Of a stretch of 64,000 nt of DNA, positions 27,009 through 34,930 are shown one piece after another. Below the pieces are notes generated by a model. The model was not told the DNA's origin and made no database searches. It worked only from the letters and a program-made list of their open reading frames with translations. Position numbers and translations under genes: made by a program. The number at the start of each line of letters is the position of its first letter. Position 1 is the first letter of the stretch. The stretch is from the NCBI GenBank assembly GCA_028277515.1, contig JANQGC010000155.1, positions 1-64,000 on the forward strand. Direction: 5' to 3'. The stretch comes from Anaerolineae bacterium. Its GTDB lineage: Bacteria > Chloroflexota > Anaerolineae > Promineifilales > Promineifilaceae.

Positions 27009-27737
27009 TTACCAGCCATAAGCAAGTCGCACTGCCAGAGGTTCAGGCAGTCCGGCATCCCGAATTTGTTCTTGTGTCTTTTCCACAGGATAGGCGACAC
27101 GATAAAACTGCCAGGTCAACGCCTCCGAATCAAGAATGGCATATGCGGCGCGAGGATCGGAATCCCGGGGTTGGCCAACACTTCCCGGATTTATAATGAC
27201 GCGAGATTCCTCCAGAAAGATCGTTTCCCTGTATGAAGGGTTGAAGACGGCAACCTCATCCTCTTCCTCTTCCACCAATAGAATAGGCATATGGGTGTGC
27301 CCGACCAGGCAAATAGGGGTGTCAAAGTGGGAAAAATTTTGTAACGCTGTTTCATAATCCATAATATATTCCCACACCGGTTTTCGCGGGCTGGCATGAG
27401 CGAGGGTAAAGTCCCCAACGACACGCTTAGCGGGAAGCGCGTCCAGGTACTCTCTTGTTTCTGCGCTCATAACCTTTCGCGTCCATAAAGCCGCTTCGCG
27501 CGCCTCTTCATTAAAATCATAGATATCTAACTTTCCTAGCGCAGCCCAATCATGATTGCCGGACAAGCTGATGTGATCGTATTGGCGCAAGAGACTCACA
27601 CACTCGTTGGGGTGGGGGCCATATCCGACCAGGTCGCCCAGGCACCAAATTTTCTCCCATTTCCCCTCGGCATCTTTCATCACGGTCTCGAAGGCATTTA
27701 AATTGGCATGAATATCAGAAATAACAAGAATACGCAT
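27009..27737 (-). CDS. Calcineurin-like metallophosphoesterase
   Basis: A 242-residue phosphoesterase with all five metal-binding blocks: D-I-H (SDIHAN at 7-12), GDLVGYGP, GNHDW, the first His in LAHASP, and GHTHMP. Organisation matches the YfcE/MJ0936-like group of small phosphodiesterases. No signal peptide. The substrate cannot be told from sequence. It is divergent from tsaE with about 100 bp between the starts. Confidence 0.9.
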   Translation of the reverse strand: MRILVISDIHANLNAFETVMKDAEGKWEKIWCLGDLVGYGPHPNECVSLLRQYDHISLSGNHDWAALGKLDIYDFNEEAREAALWTRKVMSAETREYLDALPAKRVVGDFTLAHASPRKPVWEYIMDYETALQNFSHFDTPICLVGHTHMPILLVEEEEDEVAVFNPSYRETIFLEESRVIINPGSVGQPRDSDPRAAYAILDSEALTWQFYRVAYPVEKTQEQIRDAGLPEPLAVRLAYGW

Positions 27738-27835
27738 TGAAAAATCCTATCTGCTGAACAGCTAATCATACCATGTTTGCGGTAGGCAGGTATAATAAGG
27801 TGGGCAGAAAACGATTTGTGCTAGAATACAAAGAT

Positions 27836-28336
27836 ATGGCAATCCTCACCGATAAATCACTCGATTTTATCAGCAGCAGCGAACAGCAAACGATGCGACT
27901 GGGCGTCCGCTTAGGAGAACTGCTGCAAGCACGAGATCTCATCTGTCTTTCCGGCGAATTAGGTGCAGGCAAAACAGTCCTTGCTCGCGGTGTCGGCCGA
28001 GGTTGGGGGACGGCCATTCGGGTCACAAGCCCCACCTTTACTTTGGTTAATCAATATCCGCGCATGCGTGACGACCGCACGCTCTATCACATTGATTGCT
28101 ATCGCTTGGATTCGGAGGGAGACATTGTCACCGCCGGATTGGAAGATATTTTGTTGGCCGATGGCGCGTTCATGATTGAATGGCCTGAAAAAATGGATTG
28201 GCTGCTGTCTGAAGATCGGTTGTTAATCGAATTAAGCGAGTTGAGCGAAACACGGCGAAAAATGCGTTTTACAGCAGGAGACGGCCGTTCCCTGGATTTA
28301 TTGAAAGCCTTCCGGCGCAGCGCCTTCGGCGTTTAA
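27836..28336 (+). CDS. tsaE: tRNA N6-threonylcarbamoyladenosine synthesis ATPase
   Basis: Partner of TsaB and TsaD in the formation of t6A37 on ANN-decoding tRNAs. Walker A GELGAGKT is at 40-47, followed by RVTSPTFTLVNQYP, YHIDCYRLD and the Walker-B-like FMIEWPEKM. About 166 residues, normal for TsaE. An upstream ATG at 27773 is unlikely because TATAAT (27797-27802) lies inside that extension. A TAGAAT box lies 8 nt before the chosen ATG and no Shine-Dalgarno is seen. It leads the tsaE-tsaB-rimI cluster. Confidence 0.92.
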   Translation: MAILTDKSLDFISSSEQQTMRLGVRLGELLQARDLICLSGELGAGKTVLARGVGRGWGTAIRVTSPTFTLVNQYPRMRDDRTLYHIDCYRLDSEGDIVTAGLEDILLADGAFMIEWPEKMDWLLSEDRLLIELSELSETRRKMRFTAGDGRSLDLLKAFRRSAFGV

Positions 28337-28370
28337 ACATCGTTCTGGAAGACATCACTGATTTATTCCT

Positions 28371-29045
28371 ATGTCCGATATGATTTTAGCCCTTGACACA
28401 GCCACAAGGTGGACAGCCTTAGCCCTTCATGATGGAAAACAGATTATTGCTGAGCAGGGCTGGAAGAGTAAAAACACACAAACCGTTGAGTTAACCCCGG
28501 CTGTCAACCGTTTACTGTCGACAGCAGACATTCAAGCCGCTGAGCTGCGGGCCATTGCTGTTGCGTCCGGCCCCGGATCTTACACCAGTCTGCGTGTAGG
28601 TATGGCCGTGGCCAAGGGTATATCTATGGCCCACCAGATCCCTTTGGTTGGCGTCCCAACCTTAGACATTATCTCCTCGGCCATTGGCTTGCGAACCGGC
28701 TCATTGGTAGTGGTCATTGAAGCCGGGCGCAAACGGGTCATCGCCGGGACCTATCGCTGGCAGGAAAAAAAGGGCTGGCAGGCCAGCGAAAAACCGATTA
28801 TCGAGACCTGGGAAACCCTTTTATTTCACCTGGAGACTTCCACCACCTTCGCCGGAGAAATTTCCCCGGAGGCAACCAAGCTCATTCGCAGCAGCAGAAA
28901 ACCATTCTACATGGTTCCGGCAGCGACGTCCGTTCGGCGCGCAGGATACTTAGCTGAAATCGGATGGCAGCGCTTGCGTCAAGGCTTAGTCGATGACCCA
29001 TCCTCGCTCGCGCCAGCCTATTTACGCGATCCCGCAGGCAATTAG
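28371..29045 (+). CDS. tsaB: tRNA threonylcarbamoyladenosine synthesis protein TsaB
   Basis: Actin-like ATPase-fold protein that scaffolds TsaD. It has 224 residues. MILALDTATRWTALAL at the N-terminus and the conserved ASGPGSYTSLRVGMAVAKG segment are diagnostic. The second half is variable, as usual. It follows tsaE by 34 bp and precedes rimI, the common bacterial arrangement. Confidence 0.93.
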   Translation: MSDMILALDTATRWTALALHDGKQIIAEQGWKSKNTQTVELTPAVNRLLSTADIQAAELRAIAVASGPGSYTSLRVGMAVAKGISMAHQIPLVGVPTLDIISSAIGLRTGSLVVVIEAGRKRVIAGTYRWQEKKGWQASEKPIIETWETLLFHLETSTTFAGEISPEATKLIRSSRKPFYMVPAATSVRRAGYLAEIGWQRLRQGLVDDPSSLAPAYLRDPAGN

Positions 29046-29086
29046 GAGATAACGCGCTTGTTCCGGGCAATTACCATCTTCAAATC

Positions 29087-29641
29087 GTGAGCATATTAAC
29101 TCCTCCGCCTCCCTATGACCTGCGTCCTTTGACACTTGCAGATCTCCCGGCTGTTATCGAAATTGAAAAACAATCCTTTCCCACACCGACAAAAGAAAAC
29201 GTTTTTCGCTATGAGTTAACCGAAAACCAGCTCGCCCATTACCAGGCACTTGATCAAGAAACGGCCGGTGAAGGAGCACAGTTATTAGGGTACGCCGGAT
29301 ATTGGCTAATAGCTGACGAAATCCACATCAGCACTATTGCTGTCGCACGCCAAAAGCGAAGATGTGGATTGGGGGAACTGCTGCTGCTCAATATGTTATT
29401 TATGGCTTACACGCATGATGCCACATTAGCTACGCTGGAAGTTCGCGAAAATAACGTTGGGGCGCAGAAGTTGTATGCTAAATACGGTTTTGAAGTGGTG
29501 GGTAACAGAAAGGGTTATTATCGGGATACCAGGGAGGACGCTGTGCTTATGACCATTTTATTACAATCGAATCCAGCCTACCGGCAGTTTCTGAATGAGA
29601 AGCGTGAGAACTTGTTTGTTCATCTATCTGGTGCGCAATAA
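29087..29641 (+). CDS. rimI: Ribosomal protein S18 alanine N-acetyltransferase-type GNAT
   Basis: GNAT-fold acetyltransferase of 184 residues. The start is a GTG without a clear ribosome binding site, 40 bp after tsaB. RPLTLADLPAVIEIEKQSFP is the RimI-like N-terminus. Acetyl-CoA binding is seen in ISTIAVARQKRRCGLGELLL (Q/R-x-x-G-x-G/A type). The C-terminal LEVRENNVGAQKLYAKYGFEVVG is typical. It closes the tsaE-tsaB-rimI cluster. Other GNAT targets are possible. Confidence 0.88.
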   Translation: MSILTPPPPYDLRPLTLADLPAVIEIEKQSFPTPTKENVFRYELTENQLAHYQALDQETAGEGAQLLGYAGYWLIADEIHISTIAVARQKRRCGLGELLLLNMLFMAYTHDATLATLEVRENNVGAQKLYAKYGFEVVGNRKGYYRDTREDAVLMTILLQSNPAYRQFLNEKRENLFVHLSGAQ

Positions 29642-29721
29642 TGAACAGGGGCCTGTATAAATAACAGAACAGCCTGGTTCATCGGGCTTGATAATAAACC
29701 ACAGGTAACAAAGGATCTATC

Positions 29722-30744
29722 ATGAAGCTTTTCATCACCGGTGGCGCCGGTTTCATCGGCAGCAACTGTGCCGATCATTTCCTGCAAGAGGGTCATTCAG
29801 TCACCATTTACGACAATTTTTCCCGCATTGGCAGCCAGGCCAACCTGGATTGGCTGCTGAAAAAACATGGGCGCAAAAATCTACAGGTTGTTCGTGGAGA
29901 CATACGTAACGATTCGGAACTGGAAAAGGCAATTCCCGGAGCGGATGCCGTGCTGCATCTGGCCAGCCAGGTAGCAGTTACGACCTCTGTGCAAGATCCA
30001 AGGGAAGATTTTGAGATCAACGCCCTTGGCACTTTTAATGTCTTGGAAGCGGTTCGGCATCAATGCCCGGATGCTGTTTTCATTTACTCATCAACCAACA
30101 AAGTTTATGGCGGCATGGAAGAGCTGCGCATCCTGGAAAAAGAGTCGCGGTATGTGTACGCTGATTACCCGCAGGGTATTCCAGAGAGCTATCCTTTGGA
30201 TTTCCATTCCCCATACGGCTGTTCAAAAGGAAGCGGTGATCAATATACGCAGGATTATGCGCGCATTTATGGGTTGAAAACTATCACGTTTCGCCAATCC
30301 TGCATTTATGGCCGTCGCCAATTCGGCGTGGAAGATCAAGGCTGGGTGGCCCATTTTGTCATCGCGGCAATCATGAAACGGCCGATCAATATTTATGGCG
30401 ACGGCAAACAAATCCGTGACTTATTACATGTCACCGATCTCATTCGCGCCTACGAGTTAGGGATTGAGAAAATCGATCAAATTAAGGGAGAAGTATTCAA
30501 TTTAGGCGGTGGCCCTGCAAACACACTTTCTATCTGGGCCGAGTTTCAGCCACTGCTAGAATCATTAGCCAGGTATCCAATCCCCATTGTCCGCGGTGAA
30601 TGGCGGCCTGGCGATCAGCGTGTCTTCGTCGCCAATATAGAGAAAGCCGCAAAAATACTAAACTGGCAGCCCACAATTTCTCCGCCTACTGGTATCGCCG
30701 ACCTATTCACATGGGTACAAACCAACCAACGGCTATTCGGATAA
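29722..30744 (+). CDS. NAD-dependent sugar epimerase, CDP-paratose 2-epimerase-like
   Basis: Extended SDR of 340 residues. The NAD-binding GGAGFIGSN is at 7-15 and the active site is S-S-T-N-K-V-Y-G with Y-G-C-S-K (catalytic Tyr-x3-Lys). The S-T-N-K-V-Y-G variant and the DFHSPYGCSKGSGDQY segment are typical of CDP-paratose 2-epimerases rather than UDP-glucose 4-epimerases. C-terminal FGDGKQ-like residues (YGDGKQIRDLLHV) bind the sugar nucleotide. No other dideoxyhexose genes are nearby, so the sugar is uncertain. It is a stand-alone unit with a short leader. Confidence 0.75.
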   Translation: MKLFITGGAGFIGSNCADHFLQEGHSVTIYDNFSRIGSQANLDWLLKKHGRKNLQVVRGDIRNDSELEKAIPGADAVLHLASQVAVTTSVQDPREDFEINALGTFNVLEAVRHQCPDAVFIYSSTNKVYGGMEELRILEKESRYVYADYPQGIPESYPLDFHSPYGCSKGSGDQYTQDYARIYGLKTITFRQSCIYGRRQFGVEDQGWVAHFVIAAIMKRPINIYGDGKQIRDLLHVTDLIRAYELGIEKIDQIKGEVFNLGGGPANTLSIWAEFQPLLESLARYPIPIVRGEWRPGDQRVFVANIEKAAKILNWQPTISPPTGIADLFTWVQTNQRLFG

Positions 30745-30909
30745 ACTAAACAAAAGCTGCATTAATCCTGAAGGCCAGGATGACCACAAAGAGCAACATA
30801 CCAATAGTTATCATTTTTTGGAATTTCAGAGAGTTGGTTTTATAGATTTATCGTCCATTGAATAATCGTTAGGATATAATATTCTACATACCTCTTTTGA
30901 AGGTGAAGC

Positions 30910-31884
30910 ATGGATGAATATAGCAACATAATTCCAAGCCTCTTGGCGAAATATCCTCGTGCAAATCTCCTACAGGTTCCTACCATAATTCACAAATTAC
31001 CTCAGCTTTCAGCACACCTGGGACACAATATTTACATCTTGCGAGATGATTTGACGGGGTTTGGCCTTGGAGGAAATAAGACGAGAAAACTCGATTATCT
31101 CATCGGAGACACGCTTGATAAAAAAGCAAACACACTCGTCACAATGAAAGCTACTAGTTTCAGTCGAAATGCTGCCGTAGCGGGGAGTGTATGCGGACTT
31201 GATCTCCACGTCGTTCTAGTCGGCACCGAATCCGAACAAAATCCTGCGAGCCAAGCTATTTTTAGTCAATATGATACTAAAATCCATTATGTGCCTGATG
31301 GTAAGAGCGCATTACCAGATGTCTATAGCCATCTGGTGGAATCGTTGAAAACAAACGGGAAAGCTGTGTATGAACTGCATCCGGGAGGAAGCGATTCGAT
31401 TGGAGTACTTGGATATGTCCATACGTTTCATGAAATCCTCGACTTTTCTTCCCGTTCAGGTGTTCACTTTTCACACATTATCCATTCCACAGGCTCAGCA
31501 GGCACGCAAGCAGGACTTATATTAGGCCAATGTTTAGGTAAATATGACACCCGCATTCTTGGCATAAGCGCCTCCCTTAAATCCAGTGTACAGATCGAGC
31601 GCATTCGTGAACTTGCCTTGTCTACTGCTAATATGCTCGGAATTCGACATGATGAAACAAAGATTTTTGTCGATGACAATTTCATCGGTCCAGGATATGC
31701 GACCTCCTCCGAAGAAGGTGACAGCGCTGTAAATCTGTTTGCAACTCTGGAGGGAATACTACTCGACCAAGTTTATACTGGAAAAGCGGCCGCTGCACTA
31801 CTCCACTATGCGAGAGAGGGAGCTTTTGCAGGTGATAGCGTTTTATTTATTCATACTGGCGGCAATGCCGGGTTATTTTACTAG
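30910..31884 (+). CDS. PLP-dependent ACC deaminase/D-cysteine desulfhydrase-like protein
   Basis: Fold-type II pyridoxal-phosphate protein of 324 residues. The PLP-binding lysine is in GLGGNKTRKLDYL (about residue 58). The phosphate-binding loop is HSTGSAGTQAG and the C-terminal metal/substrate segment is VYTGKAAAALL with FIHTGGNAGLF. The Q-S-N-H motif that carries the catalytic Ser in ACC deaminase and DcyD is missing; the corresponding region reads KATSFSRNAAVAG. Substrate and even activity are therefore uncertain. GAAGGTGAAG precedes the ATG, and TATAAT lies about 35 bp upstream. Codon use is more AT-rich than in the neighbours, which hints at transfer. Confidence 0.82.
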   Translation: MDEYSNIIPSLLAKYPRANLLQVPTIIHKLPQLSAHLGHNIYILRDDLTGFGLGGNKTRKLDYLIGDTLDKKANTLVTMKATSFSRNAAVAGSVCGLDLHVVLVGTESEQNPASQAIFSQYDTKIHYVPDGKSALPDVYSHLVESLKTNGKAVYELHPGGSDSIGVLGYVHTFHEILDFSSRSGVHFSHIIHSTGSAGTQAGLILGQCLGKYDTRILGISASLKSSVQIERIRELALSTANMLGIRHDETKIFVDDNFIGPGYATSSEEGDSAVNLFATLEGILLDQVYTGKAAAALLHYAREGAFAGDSVLFIHTGGNAGLFY

Positions 31885-31907
31885 TTTTACGCCGAGCATT
31901 GGACGTC

Positions 31908-31936
31908 TTGCTTGCCCCCTGGTCGAGTGCTAAACT
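31908..31936 (+). promoter_or_regulatory. Promoter of dnaX, close to the start codon
   Basis: -35 TTGCTT (31908-31913), exactly 17 bp, and -10 TAAACT (31931-31936). The ATG of dnaX follows after 7 nt with no Shine-Dalgarno between, so a leaderless transcript is expected. Confidence 0.55.
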
Positions 31937-31943
31937 TGACTTG

Positions 31944-33578
31944 ATGTCTCAAGCTCTTTACCGCAAATGGCGGCCTGCCAGATTTGACCAGGTTGTCGGC
32001 CAGGATCATATCACCCGGACACTGCAAAACAGCGTGGCTTCGGGCCGCATTGGCCATGCCTATTTATTCTGTGGCCCACGTGGGACCGGTAAAACAACAA
32101 CAGCCCGCTTATTGGCTAAAGCTGTCAACTGCCTGGACGAGGATCAATCGATCCGACCGTGCAATCGCTGTTCTGTTTGCGGGAGCATCAATGAAGGGCG
32201 CTTCCTGGATTTAATCGAGATTGACGCCGCCTCCAATACGGGGGTGGATGATATTCGTGATCTGCGGGATAAAATCAACTTTGCCCCCAATATGGGCCGG
32301 TTCAAGGTTTACATCATTGATGAAGTACATATGTTATCCACGGCCGCTTTCAATGCCCTTTTAAAAACATTGGAAGAGCCGCCGGCCCACGCCATATTTG
32401 TATTGGCCACTACCGAAGAGCATAAAGTCCCGGCCACAATAAAATCGCGCTGCCAGCAGTTTAATTTCCGCCTGCTATCATTAAGTGAAATCAGCGGCCG
32501 TTTGGCCTGGCTGGCTGAAAAAGAGTCACTAACCATCGAACCGGCAGCCTTAGAGCTGATCGCCCGACAAGGTGCGGGAAGTGCGCGCGATGCGGAAAGC
32601 TTATTGGACCAGTTGGTGATTACACCGGGAGATACGATCACCCTGGATAGAACCCAAATGATCTTGGGTACGGCGGCTAACGCTTCCGTCATCGCCTTGA
32701 CAGATGCCTGGCTGAACGCCACGGGAGCAGAAGGGTTGGGCATCATCAACGAGGCCCTGAGAACCGGCACCGACCCCCGGCAGTTTTGCCGCCAGATGGT
32801 GGACCACCTGCGCACGATTTTAATCCTGCAAGCTGCCGGCCCACATTTGAATTTAGAGATTCCCGGAGATTACAAAGAGACTATCCTGGCCCAGGCCCAA
32901 CGCGCTCCACGCCAGGCGTTGATCAAGGCCGTCAAGCGATTCCAGGAAGCTGCTTTGCAACCTCTGAGCGGATGGCAGCCACAACTGCCGCTGGAGCTGG
33001 CCTTTATGGAACTTCTGCCTGACACACCTGCCCCAATTTTCACCGGCAAAACTCAGCAAGAGCACGAAGTAACACCACAGGTTGAGGGTCAGGTCAGCCG
33101 GCAAAAGGATACAGAACCTGACGAGGCGCCGGCAGCGAAAGAGGTGGTTAAGGATGACTCCCGTTCCGAAATTTACACAATAAATGCAATTGATGAAGAA
33201 AAGGTTTCTCAACCTTTACCAGAAACTGAAAGTGTAAAAAATCATATAACCCTGGAAAATGTGAAAGCAAAATGGCGGGAAATGATCAACCAGGTAGGTC
33301 AAGAAGACAAGAATCTACCCCCTTTGCTGGCTATGAGCAAGCCCCTGGGGGTTGAAGGGGATATGATTATTCTCGGTTTTGACTTCCCCATTTTTAAAGA
33401 GAAATTTGATAAAACAGAGCATGGGGCAGCGATCATCGGCGATAGCTTTTCGCAATTACTCGGCGCCCATTGCGCTGTTCGCTGCGTCATCACAAGTGAT
33501 TATACAGTGCCGATCAGCCGCGAAGATATGGAAGCTTTGGCGAAAGAACTGGGCGGCGTTGTGCAAGAAGAAAATTAA
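31944..33578 (+). CDS. dnaX: DNA polymerase III gamma/tau subunit
   Basis: Clamp-loader ATPase of 544 residues. It starts MSQALYRKWRPARFDQVVGQ. Walker A is GPRGTGKTTTARLLAKA and the zinc ligands lie around NRCSVCGS. Walker B with DEVHMLSTAAFNALLKTLEEPP and the sensor SRCQQFNFR follow. After about residue 365 comes an acidic linker and a C-terminal tau-like domain. The ATG was chosen because the protein family starts there and a promoter lies just upstream; a longer frame from 31899 would cover it. Operon dnaX-ybaB-recR. I saw no convincing frameshift site for a separate gamma. Confidence 0.95.
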   Translation: MSQALYRKWRPARFDQVVGQDHITRTLQNSVASGRIGHAYLFCGPRGTGKTTTARLLAKAVNCLDEDQSIRPCNRCSVCGSINEGRFLDLIEIDAASNTGVDDIRDLRDKINFAPNMGRFKVYIIDEVHMLSTAAFNALLKTLEEPPAHAIFVLATTEEHKVPATIKSRCQQFNFRLLSLSEISGRLAWLAEKESLTIEPAALELIARQGAGSARDAESLLDQLVITPGDTITLDRTQMILGTAANASVIALTDAWLNATGAEGLGIINEALRTGTDPRQFCRQMVDHLRTILILQAAGPHLNLEIPGDYKETILAQAQRAPRQALIKAVKRFQEAALQPLSGWQPQLPLELAFMELLPDTPAPIFTGKTQQEHEVTPQVEGQVSRQKDTEPDEAPAAKEVVKDDSRSEIYTINAIDEEKVSQPLPETESVKNHITLENVKAKWREMINQVGQEDKNLPPLLAMSKPLGVEGDMIILGFDFPIFKEKFDKTEHGAAIIGDSFSQLLGAHCAVRCVITSDYTVPISREDMEALAKELGGVVQEEN

Positions 33579-33591
33579 GAAGGAGATTTAA

Positions 33592-33963
33592 ATGGCAAAA
33601 AGACCTTATCGCAGTAAATCAAAAAAGAAAAAATCCTCCCCGGCCAATATGATGGCTCAATTTCAACAAATGCAGCAGGAAATGGCTGAGGCGCAGGCTG
33701 CCCTGGAAAACGAAACCGTAACCGTCACGGCCGGCGGAGGCGCAATTTCCATTGTTATTTCCGGACACCAGCGGGTCAAGTCAATAGAAATCAACCCTGA
33801 ACTCTTAGATCCGGATGACGTGGAAATGCTGCAAGACTTGCTTGTCGCCGGCATTAATTCAGCCATCGAACAATCGCAGACCATGTCGGCCGAGAAAATG
33901 GAAGGCATCACCAGCGATATGGGCGGTTTGAATGAGATGCTCGGCGGGCTGGGTCTCGGTTAA
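33592..33963 (+). CDS. ybaB: YbaB/EbfC nucleoid-associated protein
   Basis: DNA-binding dimer of 123 residues. There is a lysine-rich N-terminus (RPYRSKSKKKKSS), then the YbaB core: FQQMQQEMAEAQAALENETV followed by VTAGGGAISIVISGHQRVKSIEINPELLDPDD. AAGGAGATTTAA gives a strong ribosome binding site. It is placed between dnaX and recR, the classic arrangement. The Lys-rich extension may add DNA affinity. Confidence 0.95.
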   Translation: MAKRPYRSKSKKKKSSPANMMAQFQQMQQEMAEAQAALENETVTVTAGGGAISIVISGHQRVKSIEINPELLDPDDVEMLQDLLVAGINSAIEQSQTMSAEKMEGITSDMGGLNEMLGGLGLG

Positions 33964-33965
33964 TT

Positions 33966-34574
33966 GTGGCGCGTAATGTTTTACCCCAACCGGTGCAACG
34001 GCTCATTGATGAATTTGCCCGGTTGCCCGGCGTTGGACCCAAGTCTGCCTCGCGGCTCACTTTCTATCTGCTGCGCGCCGCCAACGACCAGGCGCTGGAA
34101 TTGGCCGAGGCGCTGCGCGATTTGAAGGAACGCACCCAATTTTGTTCCATCTGCTTCAACATCACCGAGGATAATCCCTGTCTGATTTGCTCCGATGAAA
34201 CACGTGATGAACAGCTACTTTGTGTTGTCGAAGAACCGCTGGATGTTTTAGCTATTGAGCGCTCGCGCGCTTTTGACGGCCGTTATCACGTTCTGCACGG
34301 CGCGATCTCTCCCGTAGAGGGCATCGGACCGGAAGATTTGAAGGTTGAGGAATTGGTACGCCGCGTACAACAGGGCAAATTTGCCGAAGTGATCCTGGCT
34401 ACCAATCCAACATTAGAAGGGGAATCGACCGCACTCTACTTGCAACGACGCCTGGTCGATACAGGCGTCAAATTAACCCGTTTAGCCCGGGGGCTGCCTG
34501 TTGGCGGCGACCTGGAATATACGGACGAAATTACCTTAGGCAGAGCATTAGCAGGCCGGCAAGAGCTGTCCTAA
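33966..34574 (+). CDS. recR: Recombination protein RecR
   Basis: Gap-repair protein of the RecFOR path, 202 residues. The HhH region is RLPGVGPKSASRLTFYLL. The zinc finger is CSICFNITEDNPCLIC and the Toprim domain contains VVEEPLDVLAIERS with LHGAISPVEGIGPEDL. The GTG start lies 2 bp after the ybaB stop, so expression is coupled. Confidence 0.96.
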   Translation: MARNVLPQPVQRLIDEFARLPGVGPKSASRLTFYLLRAANDQALELAEALRDLKERTQFCSICFNITEDNPCLICSDETRDEQLLCVVEEPLDVLAIERSRAFDGRYHVLHGAISPVEGIGPEDLKVEELVRRVQQGKFAEVILATNPTLEGESTALYLQRRLVDTGVKLTRLARGLPVGGDLEYTDEITLGRALAGRQELS

Positions 34575-34644
34575 GAAGCGTGTCAATATCCGGCCGGTGC
34601 AGTTGCTAATTACAGGTCGTTGTGCTACGATTTGCCCGTCTTGA

Positions 34645-34716
34645 TGGGGCGTCGCCAAGTGGTAAGGCAGCGGACTTTGAATCCGCCATTCGAAGGTTCG
34701 AATCCTTCCGCCCCAG
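34645..34716 (+). tRNA. tRNA-Gln (anticodon TTG)
   Basis: Cloverleaf: acceptor TGGGGCG/CGCCCCA, D arm GCC/GGC, anticodon stem GCGGA/TCCGC with loop CTTTGAA (anticodon TTG), T arm GAAGG TTCGAAT CCTTC, discriminator G. The CCA end is not encoded. Together with the CTG isoacceptor near 1.5 kb, both Gln codons are covered in this window. Confidence 0.97.
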
Positions 34717-34723
34717 TTTTGTT

Positions 34724-34755
34724 GGACTGAGTAGCAGTTTACTCAGTCCTTTTTT
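34724..34755 (+). terminator. Rho-independent terminator after tRNA-Gln(TTG)
   Basis: GGACTGAGTA and TACTCAGTCC form a perfect 10-bp stem with a 6-nt loop, followed by six T residues. It lies 7 nt after the tRNA. Confidence 0.92.
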
Positions 34756-34768
34756 ATTGACCCATATC

Positions 34769-34901
34769 CTAGCTACCCGACAGTTTAGAAAGTGGACGCG
34801 GACAAGAGCGGATTTACGCCGATAAAAACAAAAAATTCAGCGTCAGCAGCGTGAATCAGCGTCCAATTAATCTTCTCTTTGTGAAAGTGTCGGGTTACTA
34901 G
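34769..34901. mobile_element. Small non-autonomous element with terminal inverted repeats
   Basis: The ends CTAGCTACCCGACAG and, as reverse complement, CTAGTAACCCGACAC are near-identical. They are flanked by ACCCATATCC and ACCTATATCC, a likely 10-bp target duplication with one mismatch. The 133-bp interior has no ORF. It contains the inverted phrases GTGGACGCGGAC and AATCAGCGTCC plus an A-rich centre. I infer a MITE-like element inserted between the tRNA terminator and the glmU-like gene. Confidence 0.55.
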
Positions 34902-34930
34902 ACCTATATCCAGTAATCCGGAGCAGGTTC

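Noticed and set aside
31944..33578. Programmed frameshift in dnaX giving a gamma form
   Set aside because: I saw no A-AAA-AAG type slippery heptamer with a hairpin at the expected position.
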